In this document: positions 52,687-61,993 of the stretch, piece after piece | Layout: each line of letters starts with the position of its first letter | How positions within the stretch are numbered: position 1 is the stretch's first letter | Source of the DNA: Candidatus Limivivens intestinipullorum | GTDB lineage: Bacteria; Bacillota; Clostridia; Lachnospirales; Lachnospiraceae | DNA length: 64,000 nucleotides | Direction of reading: 5' to 3' | NCBI GenBank assembly: GCA_018711185.1 | Contig: DVIQ01000073.1 | Location: forward strand, 1 to 64,000 | Program-made: the position numbers and the translations under genes | The notes under the pieces: generated by a model | Seen by the model: only the letters and a program-made list of their open reading frames with translations | Database searches by the model: none | Told to the model about the DNA's origin: nothing

Positions 52687-54600
52687 ATGAAAAGGAACAA
52701 GGTTACTAAAGTAACTGCTGTGGCATTGGCGGCGGCGACTGTGGCTGGAACACCAGTGGTTTCATCCGCGACTACCATGTATGATCCTTCCTCCGTGCCG
52801 GAGCTGACGCTGGATGTCTCCACGTTCGCTACGGCCGCGGACAATGGCATTGCCCTTCCGGAACTGGAGGATGGAACTTTAAGCCTGAATGTCAGCATTG
52901 CGGATTATCAGCTTTCCTCTGAAAATACGCAAATCCAGAAACTGTGGCAGCAGGCCATGGAGCATTACTTAGGCTGCACGCTGGACATCACCTGGTCACG
53001 CACAAACTCTACGGATTACGCAAACAATGAACTGGTGGTACTTCAGTCGGGAAATATTCCGGATGTGGCCACGGTTACGAAAGGAATCGCGGTAAATGAA
53101 TACGGCGAGGACGGCATTCTGCTGAATTTGGCTAACTATATGGATTACATGAAGTACTATCCGGAATTTATGGCGGATACAAACGGCGGAGAGAACTTCG
53201 CGAAGCTGGAGGACGGCTCTATGTATTATTTCATGGACGGCTTCTACAATCCCGATGATATCCAGGGCGCACAGTCCTTTACCTCCTTCGCTTACCGTTT
53301 CGATGTTCTCCAGGAGCTGGGCCTTGAACCGGCCACCACTCTGGATGAGTTCACTGAGCTGTGCGCGACGCTGCAGGCAGCGATTGATGACGGCACCCTG
53401 GACGCGCAGTACGTTATCATGAACAGTACGAAAGATTACGGACTGATCCGCGGATTTGTAGGTATCTTCCATACTTGGGACTGCCTGTATTATAATGATG
53501 GTACCTGGAGATACGGCCCGATTGAAGATAATTACAGAGAAGCGCTCCGCTATCTGAATCAGCTTTACGAGGCAGGCTATATTGATCCGGAATTTGCTAC
53601 GGCAGATACGAATGCAGGCACCACAAAGGCCACTGTAGGCACGGCTGTAGTTTGCCCGACCCTGTGGTCCGGAAGCGCTGCGGGCTGGAACAACGCGGTT
53701 ATGGAAGAAGGAATGCAGTGGGGCCTGGCGTTCCTGCCTGAAAATGAAGAGTACGGCACTCCCTGGAAATGGGGCTCCAGACAGCCTGGCAAATCTCTGT
53801 CCAATACGATGGGTATCTATGTCAGCGCGTCTGTAGAGAATCCGGAATACGTGGTAGCTATGATTGACTATCAGTATTCTGATGAGATGATTAACCTGAT
53901 GAACTGGGGTGTTGAAGGCCAGACTTATACTGTTGCGGAAGACGGCACGAAGGTATTCTCTGATGATATCACCAGCGCGGATCAGCCGGCGGTTCAGTCC
54001 GGAAACTATGGCTTGATGTCCTCCAGCGTATGCCGTACCGGTATCCCCTTTACTCCCCTTGATTTCAACGCGATGCTGGATGTATCCAGTAATCCGGAGC
54101 CCTGGTGGAACGCGGAAGAAGGCTATTATGAAGGCAAGTACTGGGTTGAGTCCGACCGGAACGGCGGCGAAGATTCCGTATCCCCGTATGACCGCGCGCC
54201 GGTTACCTACCTGACGCCGGATGAGTCCAGCCTTCAGGCAGAGCTTGCGTACAACGGCGTTTGCGATCTGAGAGCGAGAGAGCTTGCGACGCAGTTTATC
54301 ACTGGCCAGATGGATATTGATGACGACGCCGCATGGGAATCCTACATCGCTGACATCAAGAGCCAGACCAGCAGCGACTTTGACGGCATCATTGAAATGC
54401 TGAATGAGAAAACTGTTCATCCGGAAGAGACCGACGCAGCAGCTGAGGAAACCACGGAAGCTACAAGCGATGCGGCAGCTGAGGAAACCACCGAAGCTAC
54501 AACGGAAGCAGCAGCTGAGGAGACAACCGAAGCTACAACCGACGCAGCAGCCGAGGAGACTACGGAAGCCGTAGAAGAAACCACCGAAGCGGCAGAATAA
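52687..54600 (+). CDS. Extracellular sugar-binding protein B of ABC system 2 (no lipobox, repeat tail)
   Basis: A 637-residue close paralogue of the 48576 product, matching along nearly its whole length. The signal VTAVALAAATVAGTPVVSSA lacks a Cys. Amino-acid identity is high, but many codons differ by synonymous changes, so the duplication is not recent and both copies are kept. The tail is longer than in copy A: four units of AAAEETTEATTD type. Last gene of the permease operon. Two binding proteins for one channel suggest different ligands or different expression. Confidence 0.88.
   Translation: MKRNKVTKVTAVALAAATVAGTPVVSSATTMYDPSSVPELTLDVSTFATAADNGIALPELEDGTLSLNVSIADYQLSSENTQIQKLWQQAMEHYLGCTLDITWSRTNSTDYANNELVVLQSGNIPDVATVTKGIAVNEYGEDGILLNLANYMDYMKYYPEFMADTNGGENFAKLEDGSMYYFMDGFYNPDDIQGAQSFTSFAYRFDVLQELGLEPATTLDEFTELCATLQAAIDDGTLDAQYVIMNSTKDYGLIRGFVGIFHTWDCLYYNDGTWRYGPIEDNYREALRYLNQLYEAGYIDPEFATADTNAGTTKATVGTAVVCPTLWSGSAAGWNNAVMEEGMQWGLAFLPENEEYGTPWKWGSRQPGKSLSNTMGIYVSASVENPEYVVAMIDYQYSDEMINLMNWGVEGQTYTVAEDGTKVFSDDITSADQPAVQSGNYGLMSSSVCRTGIPFTPLDFNAMLDVSSNPEPWWNAEEGYYEGKYWVESDRNGGEDSVSPYDRAPVTYLTPDESSLQAELAYNGVCDLRARELATQFITGQMDIDDDAAWESYIADIKSQTSSDFDGIIEMLNEKTVHPEETDAAAEETTEATSDAAAEETTEATTEAAAEETTEATTDAAAEETTEAVEETTEAAE
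54436..54597 (+). repeat. 36-bp in-frame tandem repeats in binding protein B
   Basis: Units at 54436, 54472, 54508 and a partial one from 54544 encode AAAEETTEATSD, AAAEETTEATTE, AAAEETTEATTD and AAAEETTEAVEE. The protein end is thus an acidic Thr/Ala-rich tail. Confidence 0.85.
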
Positions 54601-54731
54601 GCGGCATCGGAAAAGACACCGGGACGGCAGCGAAAAATCGGCTGGATGGCCATAGTGGACGCCGGCGAGATACGGGATTGTCCTGCGTCTCCTGCCGCCG
54701 GTGCAAAGAGAAATGTATTTCATTAAATTAC

Positions 54732-54764
54732 AAATGCCCCGTAGATTCCTACGGGGCATTTCAA
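54732..54764 (+). terminator. Hairpin after binding protein B
   Basis: AAATGCCCCGTAG (54732-54744) pairs with CTACGGGGCATTT (54749-54761) around ATTC. The T-run is short, so it may be a partial terminator that allows read-through into the GH78 operon. Confidence 0.6.
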
Positions 54765-54818
54765 GTCAAAAAAGGTTATGGACGGCAGCGCTCATAGCCG
54801 GAAAGGAAAGGGGCAGCC

Positions 54819-57386
54819 ATGAAGATTATACGTATGCGCACGGAAAACAGAGAGACGCCCATGGGAATCGACGTGCCCAGCCCTGTTTTTAGCTGGAATG
54901 TTTTAACGGATACAAAGAACTGGAGGCAGAAAAGCTATCGGATCACTGTGGTCCGAGACGGCGTCCACGCATGGGACAGCGGAAAAGTCCTGTCAGACCA
55001 GATGGTGCAAATACCTTATCAGGGAGAAAGGCTGCGTTCCGATACCCGCTATGAGTGGCGCGTAGAAGTGGAAGGCAGCGACGGCTCCTCGGAAACCAGC
55101 GAGGCTTCCTGGTTTGAAACAGGGCTTTTGGCGGATAGCGACTGGAAAGGAATCTATATCGGAGAGACGGAGGATTTCTGCTATCATCTTTACCGGAAAG
55201 CCTTCGGCCTTGGGAAAAAGGTCGTAAGAGCCCGCCTTTTTGTCAGCGGTCTGGGGCATCATGTATGCTGGATAAATGGGAAACCCGTTTCGGACCGTGT
55301 CCTGGAGCCGGGCTGGGCGGACTACCGGAAGACAAATTTCTACTCAGTATATGACGTAACCGGGCTTCTGCAGAAGGGGGAAAACGCCATCGGCGTAAAG
55401 CTTGGGGATGGCATGTACAATGTGCCGGGAGGACGTTATGTTTACTATGCCCGGTCTTACGGGAAAATGAAGCTGAACGTTCAGTTAAATTACACCTGTG
55501 AGGATGGGAGCACAGGCTGTCTGTACACGGACAAGACCTGGAAGATGGCGCCCAGCCCCATAAAGTTCTGCTGCATTTACGGTGGCGAAGACTATGACGG
55601 ACGACTGGAGCGCAAAGGTTTTTCCAGGGGAGATTACCGGGAGGACGCGTCCTGGATTCCGGTGACGGAAGTGGAGCCCCCGGCCGGGAAGCGCAGGGCC
55701 TCCATGATGGCCCCTATGCGGGTGATGCAGCGCTACCGTCCGTACAGCGTCCGCAAAAACGGGAAAGGCGCCTGGCTCTATGATTTCGGGACGAACTTCT
55801 CCGGATGGGCCAGGATTCAGATTCGAAAAAATCAGGCGGCTCCGGGAACAAAAATCGTGATGACGCCGGGAGAGCTTCTGGACAATGAATTTGTGCCGGT
55901 TCAGAACAACAGGCCCTATGCCTGGACTTATTTCCTGAACGATGAGGACGTCCAGGAGTTCGCTCCGGATTTCACTTATACGGGCTTTCGCTACCTGCAG
56001 GTGGAGGGGGCGGTTCCGGACACCGCGGCCACGTCTGCGGACATGCCGGCCATTGAAAAGATTATGGGAGAATTCATTTATCCGGATGTGGAGCAGACGG
56101 GAGAGTTCCACTGCTCCAATAGCCTGTTTAATGACATTCACAAGATCGTATGCCAGGCGATTCTCAGCAATATGAAAAGCTACCTGACGGACTGCCCCCA
56201 TAGGGAGAAGCTTCCCTGGCTTGAGCAGACCCATCTGATCGCCCCGGGCGTCATGTACAACTATGACGTTCAGTGTCTTTACGAAAAAGCGGAGCAGGAC
56301 ATGGCGGACTCCCAGAGAGATACGGGGCTGGTGCCGGACATCTGCCCGGAGTATGTGGTATTCGGGTATCATGAAGGCTTTGTGGATTCCCCGGAATGGG
56401 GGAGCGCCTGTGTTCTGAACCCCTGGTATATGTACCAGATGTACGGGAATACCAAGACAGCCGAAAAATATTATGACGTGATGAAACGTTACGTGGATTA
56501 CCTGACAAGCCGGACTCATCACCATGTGCTGCATCATGGTCTGGGAGACTGGCTGGATATCGGGCCAAACCGCCCCCATTCCCAGAATACGCCGGTTCCG
56601 GTGGTGGCAACCTGTATCTACTACTATGATTTGTGCGTCATGGAGCGGACCGCGAAGGCTCTAGGCAAAGATTCCGACGCCAGAGAATTTGCCCGCCTGA
56701 AGGAGGAGGTTTTCCGGGAGTACAATCTGCAGTTTTACGACGACCAGACCGGACGGTACGCCACAGGCAGCCAGGCGGCTCAGGCCATGAGCCTTGTGGT
56801 GGGCCTGGTGCCGGAAAAGGAACGGCAAAGAGTCATCGAACAGCTCCGCAGAGACATTGTAAACCGCGGCTACGCGATTACGGCCGGGGATGTGGGCCAT
56901 CCCTTCCTGATTACGGCGGCCATACAGAACGGACTTTCTGATCTCATCAATGAGATGACGAATCAGACGGACACGCCCGGGTACGGTTATCAGGTGGTGA
57001 ACGGGGCCACAACGCTGACGGAGGAATGGGACGGCCCGGAGCCCGGAAATCCCCACGGCTCCCAGAATCACTTTATGCTGGGAGGCATCGAGGAGTGGTT
57101 TTACGCGGGCCTTGGAGGAATCCGGATGATTCACGGAAAACGTCCTTTCGGGGAGGTGGATATTGAGCCCTACTTCCCGGAGGACATGGGCTACTGTCAT
57201 GTGCGGGTATTCCACCCCTATGGAAAGCTTTTCGTGAACTGGAAACGGGAGGAGACACAGATTGTCCTTGAAGTGAAGGTGCCGGCGAATCTGACGGCCC
57301 ATATACGAACCGGCGAGAACGAAGTACAGACGGTGGGCTCAGGAACCTGGGAATTTCGGATTCCTGTCCCGGAACAGGAGGTTTGA
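54819..57386 (+). CDS. GH78 family alpha-L-rhamnosidase
   Basis: An 855-residue enzyme with the GH78 layout: N-terminal Ig-like domain (RYEWRVEVEG), two beta domains with the DYRKTNFYSVYDVT motif, an (alpha/alpha)6 barrel from about 430, and a C-terminal beta domain. Key residues visible are the DCPHRE motif (Asp458 and general-acid Glu463), HGLGDWLDIG, and the late WNG/EWF segment with the presumed base Glu (GSQNHFMLGGIEEWF). No signal peptide, so it works on imported rhamnosyl oligosaccharides. The next gene starts directly after the stop codon. Confidence 0.9.
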   Translation: MKIIRMRTENRETPMGIDVPSPVFSWNVLTDTKNWRQKSYRITVVRDGVHAWDSGKVLSDQMVQIPYQGERLRSDTRYEWRVEVEGSDGSSETSEASWFETGLLADSDWKGIYIGETEDFCYHLYRKAFGLGKKVVRARLFVSGLGHHVCWINGKPVSDRVLEPGWADYRKTNFYSVYDVTGLLQKGENAIGVKLGDGMYNVPGGRYVYYARSYGKMKLNVQLNYTCEDGSTGCLYTDKTWKMAPSPIKFCCIYGGEDYDGRLERKGFSRGDYREDASWIPVTEVEPPAGKRRASMMAPMRVMQRYRPYSVRKNGKGAWLYDFGTNFSGWARIQIRKNQAAPGTKIVMTPGELLDNEFVPVQNNRPYAWTYFLNDEDVQEFAPDFTYTGFRYLQVEGAVPDTAATSADMPAIEKIMGEFIYPDVEQTGEFHCSNSLFNDIHKIVCQAILSNMKSYLTDCPHREKLPWLEQTHLIAPGVMYNYDVQCLYEKAEQDMADSQRDTGLVPDICPEYVVFGYHEGFVDSPEWGSACVLNPWYMYQMYGNTKTAEKYYDVMKRYVDYLTSRTHHHVLHHGLGDWLDIGPNRPHSQNTPVPVVATCIYYYDLCVMERTAKALGKDSDAREFARLKEEVFREYNLQFYDDQTGRYATGSQAAQAMSLVVGLVPEKERQRVIEQLRRDIVNRGYAITAGDVGHPFLITAAIQNGLSDLINEMTNQTDTPGYGYQVVNGATTLTEEWDGPEPGNPHGSQNHFMLGGIEEWFYAGLGGIRMIHGKRPFGEVDIEPYFPEDMGYCHVRVFHPYGKLFVNWKREETQIVLEVKVPANLTAHIRTGENEVQTVGSGTWEFRIPVPEQEV

Positions 57387-59969
57387 ATGAAGCGCCTTGA
57401 TGAAATTCTGGAAGGGCGGGAGGACAGTTATATCCTGCCTTTCCTGTGGCTGAAGGGAGAAGACAACGACAAAATACGAAGAGAGATCAACCGGATTTCG
57501 GACTGCGGCATCCGGCAGATCTGCGTGGAATCCAGACCTCATCCGGATTTCGCAGGTCAGGGCTGGTGGGAGAACTTAGACTGCGTCATGGAGGAAGCGA
57601 AAAAGCGAGGAATGCGCGTCTGGGTGCTGGACGACCGGAAGTTTCCCACAGGCTATGCCAACGGCGCCTTTGAGACAAAGCATCCCAAGCTTTCCAAGAT
57701 CTATCTGGCGGAACGCCATGTGGATATCTGCGGCCCCTGCCGGGACGGCGTTTCCCTGGTGGAAAATTTTCTGGCTCCGGACGGAGAGCTTCTGGGAATC
57801 TTAGCCTGCCCCAAGCCGGACGGAGAAACCCTGGCCGTGTCCGGGGACGGCGTCCTGGACTTAACGGACCGGGTTTGCGATGGCTTTGTCTTTTATGACC
57901 TGCCGCCAGGACCTTACCGCCTGTTTGTGTTTTTCACCACCAGAAAGGGGGGCGGCCGGGATCATTACATGAACCTTCTGGACTCTGAATCAGTCCGGGT
58001 TCTCCTTGACGAGGTGTATGAGCCCCATTACGCAAGATATAAAAGCGAGTTTGGCAAAACCTTCGCCGGCTTTTTCTCCGATGAGCCGGAAATCGGAAAT
58101 GTGCCGGGCTATCCCTTTGACTGCCTCCCGGGCCAGGCAAACATCCGTCTGCCCTGGAGCGGGGAGCTTTTTGCCATGCTGCGTAGGCTCTGGGGAGAGG
58201 ATTTCCGGAAAAACCTGCCGGCTTTGTGGTATGAATACGGAGAGAAGACCGAACGCATCCGCAGCCAGTACATGGATAGCGTCACCAAGCTGGTCTATAC
58301 CTGCTTCAGCGGCCAGGTGGGGAAGTGGTGCAGAGAACGGGGGGTGGAGTACATCGGCCACATCATTGAGGATGACAACGCCCACGCGAGGCTTGGGTGC
58401 AGCATCGGCCACTATTTCCGCGAAATGCAGGGACAGGATATGGCGGGCATCGATGTGGTCCATCACCAGATTGTGCCGGGCTTTACGGAGAAAATCCATC
58501 AGTGGATCGCTGGAGATTCCGACGGGGAGTTTTTCCACTTTGGCCTGGCGAAGCTTGGAAGTTCCATGGCCCATCTGGACGCGAAGATGAAAAACCGCGC
58601 GCTGTGCGAGATTTTCGGCAATTACGGCTGGGCGGAGGGCGTCTCCTTTATGAAATGGCTGGCCAACCACATGCTGGTGCGGGGAATCAATCATTTCACG
58701 CCCCATGCTTTTTCCATGTCTTTCCCTGACCGGGACTGCCCGCCGCATTTTTACGCGGAGGGCAATAATCCTCAGTTTCCGGTTTTTGCCTGCCTGATGC
58801 GCTATATGAACCGGGCGGCCCATTTTCTCTCCGGTGAAAAGCCCCTCCGGGACGCGGCCGTTCTGTACCACGCGGAGGCGGAGTGGACCGGAAAGCCCTT
58901 TATGCTTTTCCAGAAGCCCATGCGCGCGCTGCTGGAAGACCAGATGGACGCGGACATTGTGCCGGCGGACCTTCTGGAGGACGCCTTTGAGAAAGACGGG
59001 CGGCTTTGGATTGGCACGGAAAGCTACCCGGTTCTGATCCTGCCCGGCTGTGAGCGGATTCCCGAAGCCGCGGCAGAGCTGGTTATGCGGACAAAGACGC
59101 TTCCGGTGTTCGCGGTGGGAACCGTGCCGGAAAAAGACACCCTGGGAAGAGCGCTTCCCACTGCCTTTGGAGAGCGGCTGCGCCGGGTATCCCTTGAAAA
59201 GCTGGCCGGGGAGGTACGGGCCGCGGCGCGGCCTGTTTTCGAAACAGACCGGGCGTTCCCGTGGCTTCGCGCCTTTGCCGTGCCGGAAAAGGACAGCCTT
59301 TTCGCCATGTTTTTCAATGAGAGCACCACAGAGAAGGCGGCGCTTTCCGTGCGCCTTGCGGGAGGGCCTTATCAGGCTGTCACAGAGGCGGATCTCTGGG
59401 CGAATACGGCAAAGACCTGGAAACTGGAGGACAATACCCTTTCCCTGGATCTGGAGCCGGGAGAGGCGGCCTTTTACGTCTTTGCGCGCAGGGACGGCGT
59501 ATTTCCGGAAAAGCCCGGGCGCGCCGGGGAGCAGGTGCTGGATCTGGAATGGAAGATCACCCGGAGGAGAAGACAGGAGACGGATTTCGCGCCGGTATTT
59601 ACCCGGATGCCCGGAACACCTTACCCGAACATGAACGGCAGGGATTTTGACACCGGATTTGTGGGCACCTTCCGCTACGAAGGGACGTTTACCATGGAGC
59701 GCGCCAAAGACGCCGAATACTGGCTTGGGATTCCGCAGGCGGGGGACACGGCCCGGGTGTTCTTAAACGGGCAGGATCTGGGATACCTGGCGGGCTTCCC
59801 CGGAAGAATAGAGATTACCGGGGCCCTGAAGGATGGGGAAAACAGCCTGGTGATCGATGTGACGAACACGCTGGTATGGGAGATAAGGGACGGCGCGTCC
59901 ACCCATCTTCAGATCGAGGCCACGGGCCTTCTGGCTTCCCCGGTTATTGAGAAAGGAGAGCGTTTGTGA
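57387..59969 (+). CDS. GH106-like glycosyl hydrolase (second type)
   Basis: An 860-residue protein beginning the base after the GH78 stop. ILPFLWLKGEDNDKIRREIN, VLDDRKFPTGYANG and GFFSDEPEIGN parallel PFWALNGKLTKEE, LYDEDRYPSG and IFTDEPQM of the 24947 product, so the two are distant relatives in a GH106-like superfamily. GHIIEDDNAHARLG, where the 24947 protein has LTGHFMSE, is also aligned. The last third is beta-rich (a jelly-roll-type accessory domain with VFLNGQDLGYLAGFPG). Linked to GH78 and GH42, it most likely removes rhamnose or a similar terminal sugar, but the activity is not established. Confidence 0.55.
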   Translation: MKRLDEILEGREDSYILPFLWLKGEDNDKIRREINRISDCGIRQICVESRPHPDFAGQGWWENLDCVMEEAKKRGMRVWVLDDRKFPTGYANGAFETKHPKLSKIYLAERHVDICGPCRDGVSLVENFLAPDGELLGILACPKPDGETLAVSGDGVLDLTDRVCDGFVFYDLPPGPYRLFVFFTTRKGGGRDHYMNLLDSESVRVLLDEVYEPHYARYKSEFGKTFAGFFSDEPEIGNVPGYPFDCLPGQANIRLPWSGELFAMLRRLWGEDFRKNLPALWYEYGEKTERIRSQYMDSVTKLVYTCFSGQVGKWCRERGVEYIGHIIEDDNAHARLGCSIGHYFREMQGQDMAGIDVVHHQIVPGFTEKIHQWIAGDSDGEFFHFGLAKLGSSMAHLDAKMKNRALCEIFGNYGWAEGVSFMKWLANHMLVRGINHFTPHAFSMSFPDRDCPPHFYAEGNNPQFPVFACLMRYMNRAAHFLSGEKPLRDAAVLYHAEAEWTGKPFMLFQKPMRALLEDQMDADIVPADLLEDAFEKDGRLWIGTESYPVLILPGCERIPEAAAELVMRTKTLPVFAVGTVPEKDTLGRALPTAFGERLRRVSLEKLAGEVRAAARPVFETDRAFPWLRAFAVPEKDSLFAMFFNESTTEKAALSVRLAGGPYQAVTEADLWANTAKTWKLEDNTLSLDLEPGEAAFYVFARRDGVFPEKPGRAGEQVLDLEWKITRRRRQETDFAPVFTRMPGTPYPNMNGRDFDTGFVGTFRYEGTFTMERAKDAEYWLGIPQAGDTARVFLNGQDLGYLAGFPGRIEITGALKDGENSLVIDVTNTLVWEIRDGASTHLQIEATGLLASPVIEKGERL

Positions 59970-61993
59970 AAAAAGCGGACAGAATTTATTACGGCGGCGA
60001 CTACAATCCGGATCAGTGGGACGCGAAGACCATTGAAAAGGATATGGAGCTTTTTAAAAAGGCAGGCGTGAACCTGGTGGTTCTGCCGGTGTTTTCCTGG
60101 GCAAAGCTGGAACCGGACGAGGGAGAATACCACTTCGAATGGCTGGATGAGATCATTGACAAAATATGGGAGAACGGAATCCACGTATGCCTGGCGACGC
60201 CCACCACGGCCCAGCCGGCCTGGCTTTCCGCCAGGTATCCGGAGGTTCTGCCGGTGGATGTGGCCGGGAGAAAGCGGACCCACGGCATGCGGGTGTATTT
60301 CTGCGTAAACAGTCTGAAATACCGGGAGAGGGCGGCAGCCATCGCCCGGGAGATGGCAAAGCGGTACGCCCATCACCCGGCCCTGGCGGCATGGCATGTG
60401 GCAAACGAGTACGGGACGCCCTGCTATTGCCCCACCTGCCAGGCCAAGTTCCGGCTGTGGCTGAAGAAACGCTATAAAACCGTGGAAGAGCTGAACCGGC
60501 GCTGGTATACTTCCTTCTGGGGACGCGTGGTGGGAAGCTTCGAGGAAGTGATGCTTCCCACGGAGCTCAACGACGACTACCGCTTTTATCCGGCGGTGCA
60601 GCTGGACTACATGCGCTTTCTGACCGATTCCACGGCGGAATGCTTTGAGAACGAGGCTTCCGTTTTAAGAGAATACAATCCGGAGATTCCCGTGATGACA
60701 AATATGTCCGGATACATCAAAAAGCTGAATCAGGGCGTAATGGCAGAGCATCTTGATATGGTGGGCTGGGACAATTATCCGTCGCCTCTGGATCCGCCTT
60801 ACTTTGTGGCCATGAAGCACGAGATCATGCGGGGCTTAAAGCACGGACAGTCCTACTGGCTTACGGAGCAGTCCCCGAATCAGCAGAACTGGCAGCCCTA
60901 CAATAAGCTCAAACGGCCGGGCGAGGTGCGCCAGCTCAGCTACCAGGCCATTGCCCACGGGGCGGACACCTGCCTGTTTTTCCAGATGCGCCAGTCCATA
61001 GCCGGACAGGAGAAGTTCCACGGCGCCCTTATCAGCCATGCGGGCCATGAAAATACCCGGATTTTCCGGGAGCTTACCAAGCTTGGAGAAGAGCTTTCAG
61101 GCCTTGGTAACAAGACCTTGGAGGGACGGATCCGGGCAAAGGCGGCCATCCTTTTTGACTGGGAAAACTGGTGGGCTTTGGAGCTTTCCAGCGGTCCCAC
61201 CAAAGATATGGATTACCTGAAAACGGTATCCCGCTATTATCAGGCCTTCTTTGAGCAGAATCTGCCGGTGGACATCGTGCGCCTGGACGCGGATCTGGAC
61301 GCCTATGATCTGGTGGCCGCGCCCATGCTTTACATGATGAAGGAGGGCGTTTACGAAAAGCTGGAGGCCTTTGTAAAGCGTGGCGGTACCCTGATTGCCA
61401 CGGTGATGTCCGGCCTGGTGGACGAGAATGACCGGTGCGTCTTCGGGGAATATCCGGGCCTTTTAAAGGAAATGTTCGGTATCTGGGTGGAAGAGACGGA
61501 CGCCCTGTTTCCGGAGGAGAAAAACCAGATCCTTTTAAAGGGAGACTGGCTTGGAAAAGATTCAAAAGACGCCTATGAGTGCGGGCTTCTGTGCGACCGG
61601 ATTCATGTAAGGACAGCGAAGGAATTGGCGGTTTACGGAAAGGACTTTTATCAAGGCGAGCCCTGCGTCACCAGAAATGATTACGGCAGCGGCACGGCCT
61701 ACTATATTGGAACGGAACCCGCCCCGGACTTTTTAGAGGATTTTATCGGACTGGCCTGCAGAGAAAAGGGCATCGCGCCGCTGTATCCCGCCGGAAAGGG
61801 CGTGGAGATCACAAACCGGGTTTCCAAAGAGGCAAGCGTGGTCTTTGCCATCAATCACGCTTTGGAGGAATCCTGGGTGGATTTCGGGGAAGAAACCCTG
61901 ACGGATCTTTTAAAGGGAGGCCAGGTTTCCGGGCGCGTGGCTGTTAAGCCGCGGGACGTTCTGGTCTTGGAGCGAAGGAGGAAATCGGAATGA
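59966..61993 (+). CDS. GH42 beta-galactosidase
   Basis: A 675-residue GH42 enzyme; start GTG 59966 overlaps the preceding stop and follows AAAGGAG. The GH42 barrel has YYGGDYNPDQW, VFSWAKLEPDEGEY, acid/base Glu148 in WHVANEYG and nucleophile Glu301 in YWLTEQSP; a zinc-site Cys cluster follows the acid/base (CYCPTCQAKF). The trimerisation domain (about 395-600) and a small beta domain complete it. Intracellular. Overlaps the next gene by ATGA. Confidence 0.92.
   Translation: MKKADRIYYGGDYNPDQWDAKTIEKDMELFKKAGVNLVVLPVFSWAKLEPDEGEYHFEWLDEIIDKIWENGIHVCLATPTTAQPAWLSARYPEVLPVDVAGRKRTHGMRVYFCVNSLKYRERAAAIAREMAKRYAHHPALAAWHVANEYGTPCYCPTCQAKFRLWLKKRYKTVEELNRRWYTSFWGRVVGSFEEVMLPTELNDDYRFYPAVQLDYMRFLTDSTAECFENEASVLREYNPEIPVMTNMSGYIKKLNQGVMAEHLDMVGWDNYPSPLDPPYFVAMKHEIMRGLKHGQSYWLTEQSPNQQNWQPYNKLKRPGEVRQLSYQAIAHGADTCLFFQMRQSIAGQEKFHGALISHAGHENTRIFRELTKLGEELSGLGNKTLEGRIRAKAAILFDWENWWALELSSGPTKDMDYLKTVSRYYQAFFEQNLPVDIVRLDADLDAYDLVAAPMLYMMKEGVYEKLEAFVKRGGTLIATVMSGLVDENDRCVFGEYPGLLKEMFGIWVEETDALFPEEKNQILLKGDWLGKDSKDAYECGLLCDRIHVRTAKELAVYGKDFYQGEPCVTRNDYGSGTAYYIGTEPAPDFLEDFIGLACREKGIAPLYPAGKGVEITNRVSKEASVVFAINHALEESWVDFGEETLTDLLKGGQVSGRVAVKPRDVLVLERRRKSE

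Noticed and set aside
54436-54597. Tandem 36-bp repeats considered as a CRISPR array
   Set aside because: Units abut without spacers, are in frame, and encode the tail of a binding protein.
52996-54759. A 587-codon minus-strand frame opposite binding protein B
   Set aside because: Arises from the biased codons of the real gene; parallel frame opposite its paralogue confirms it is a shadow.
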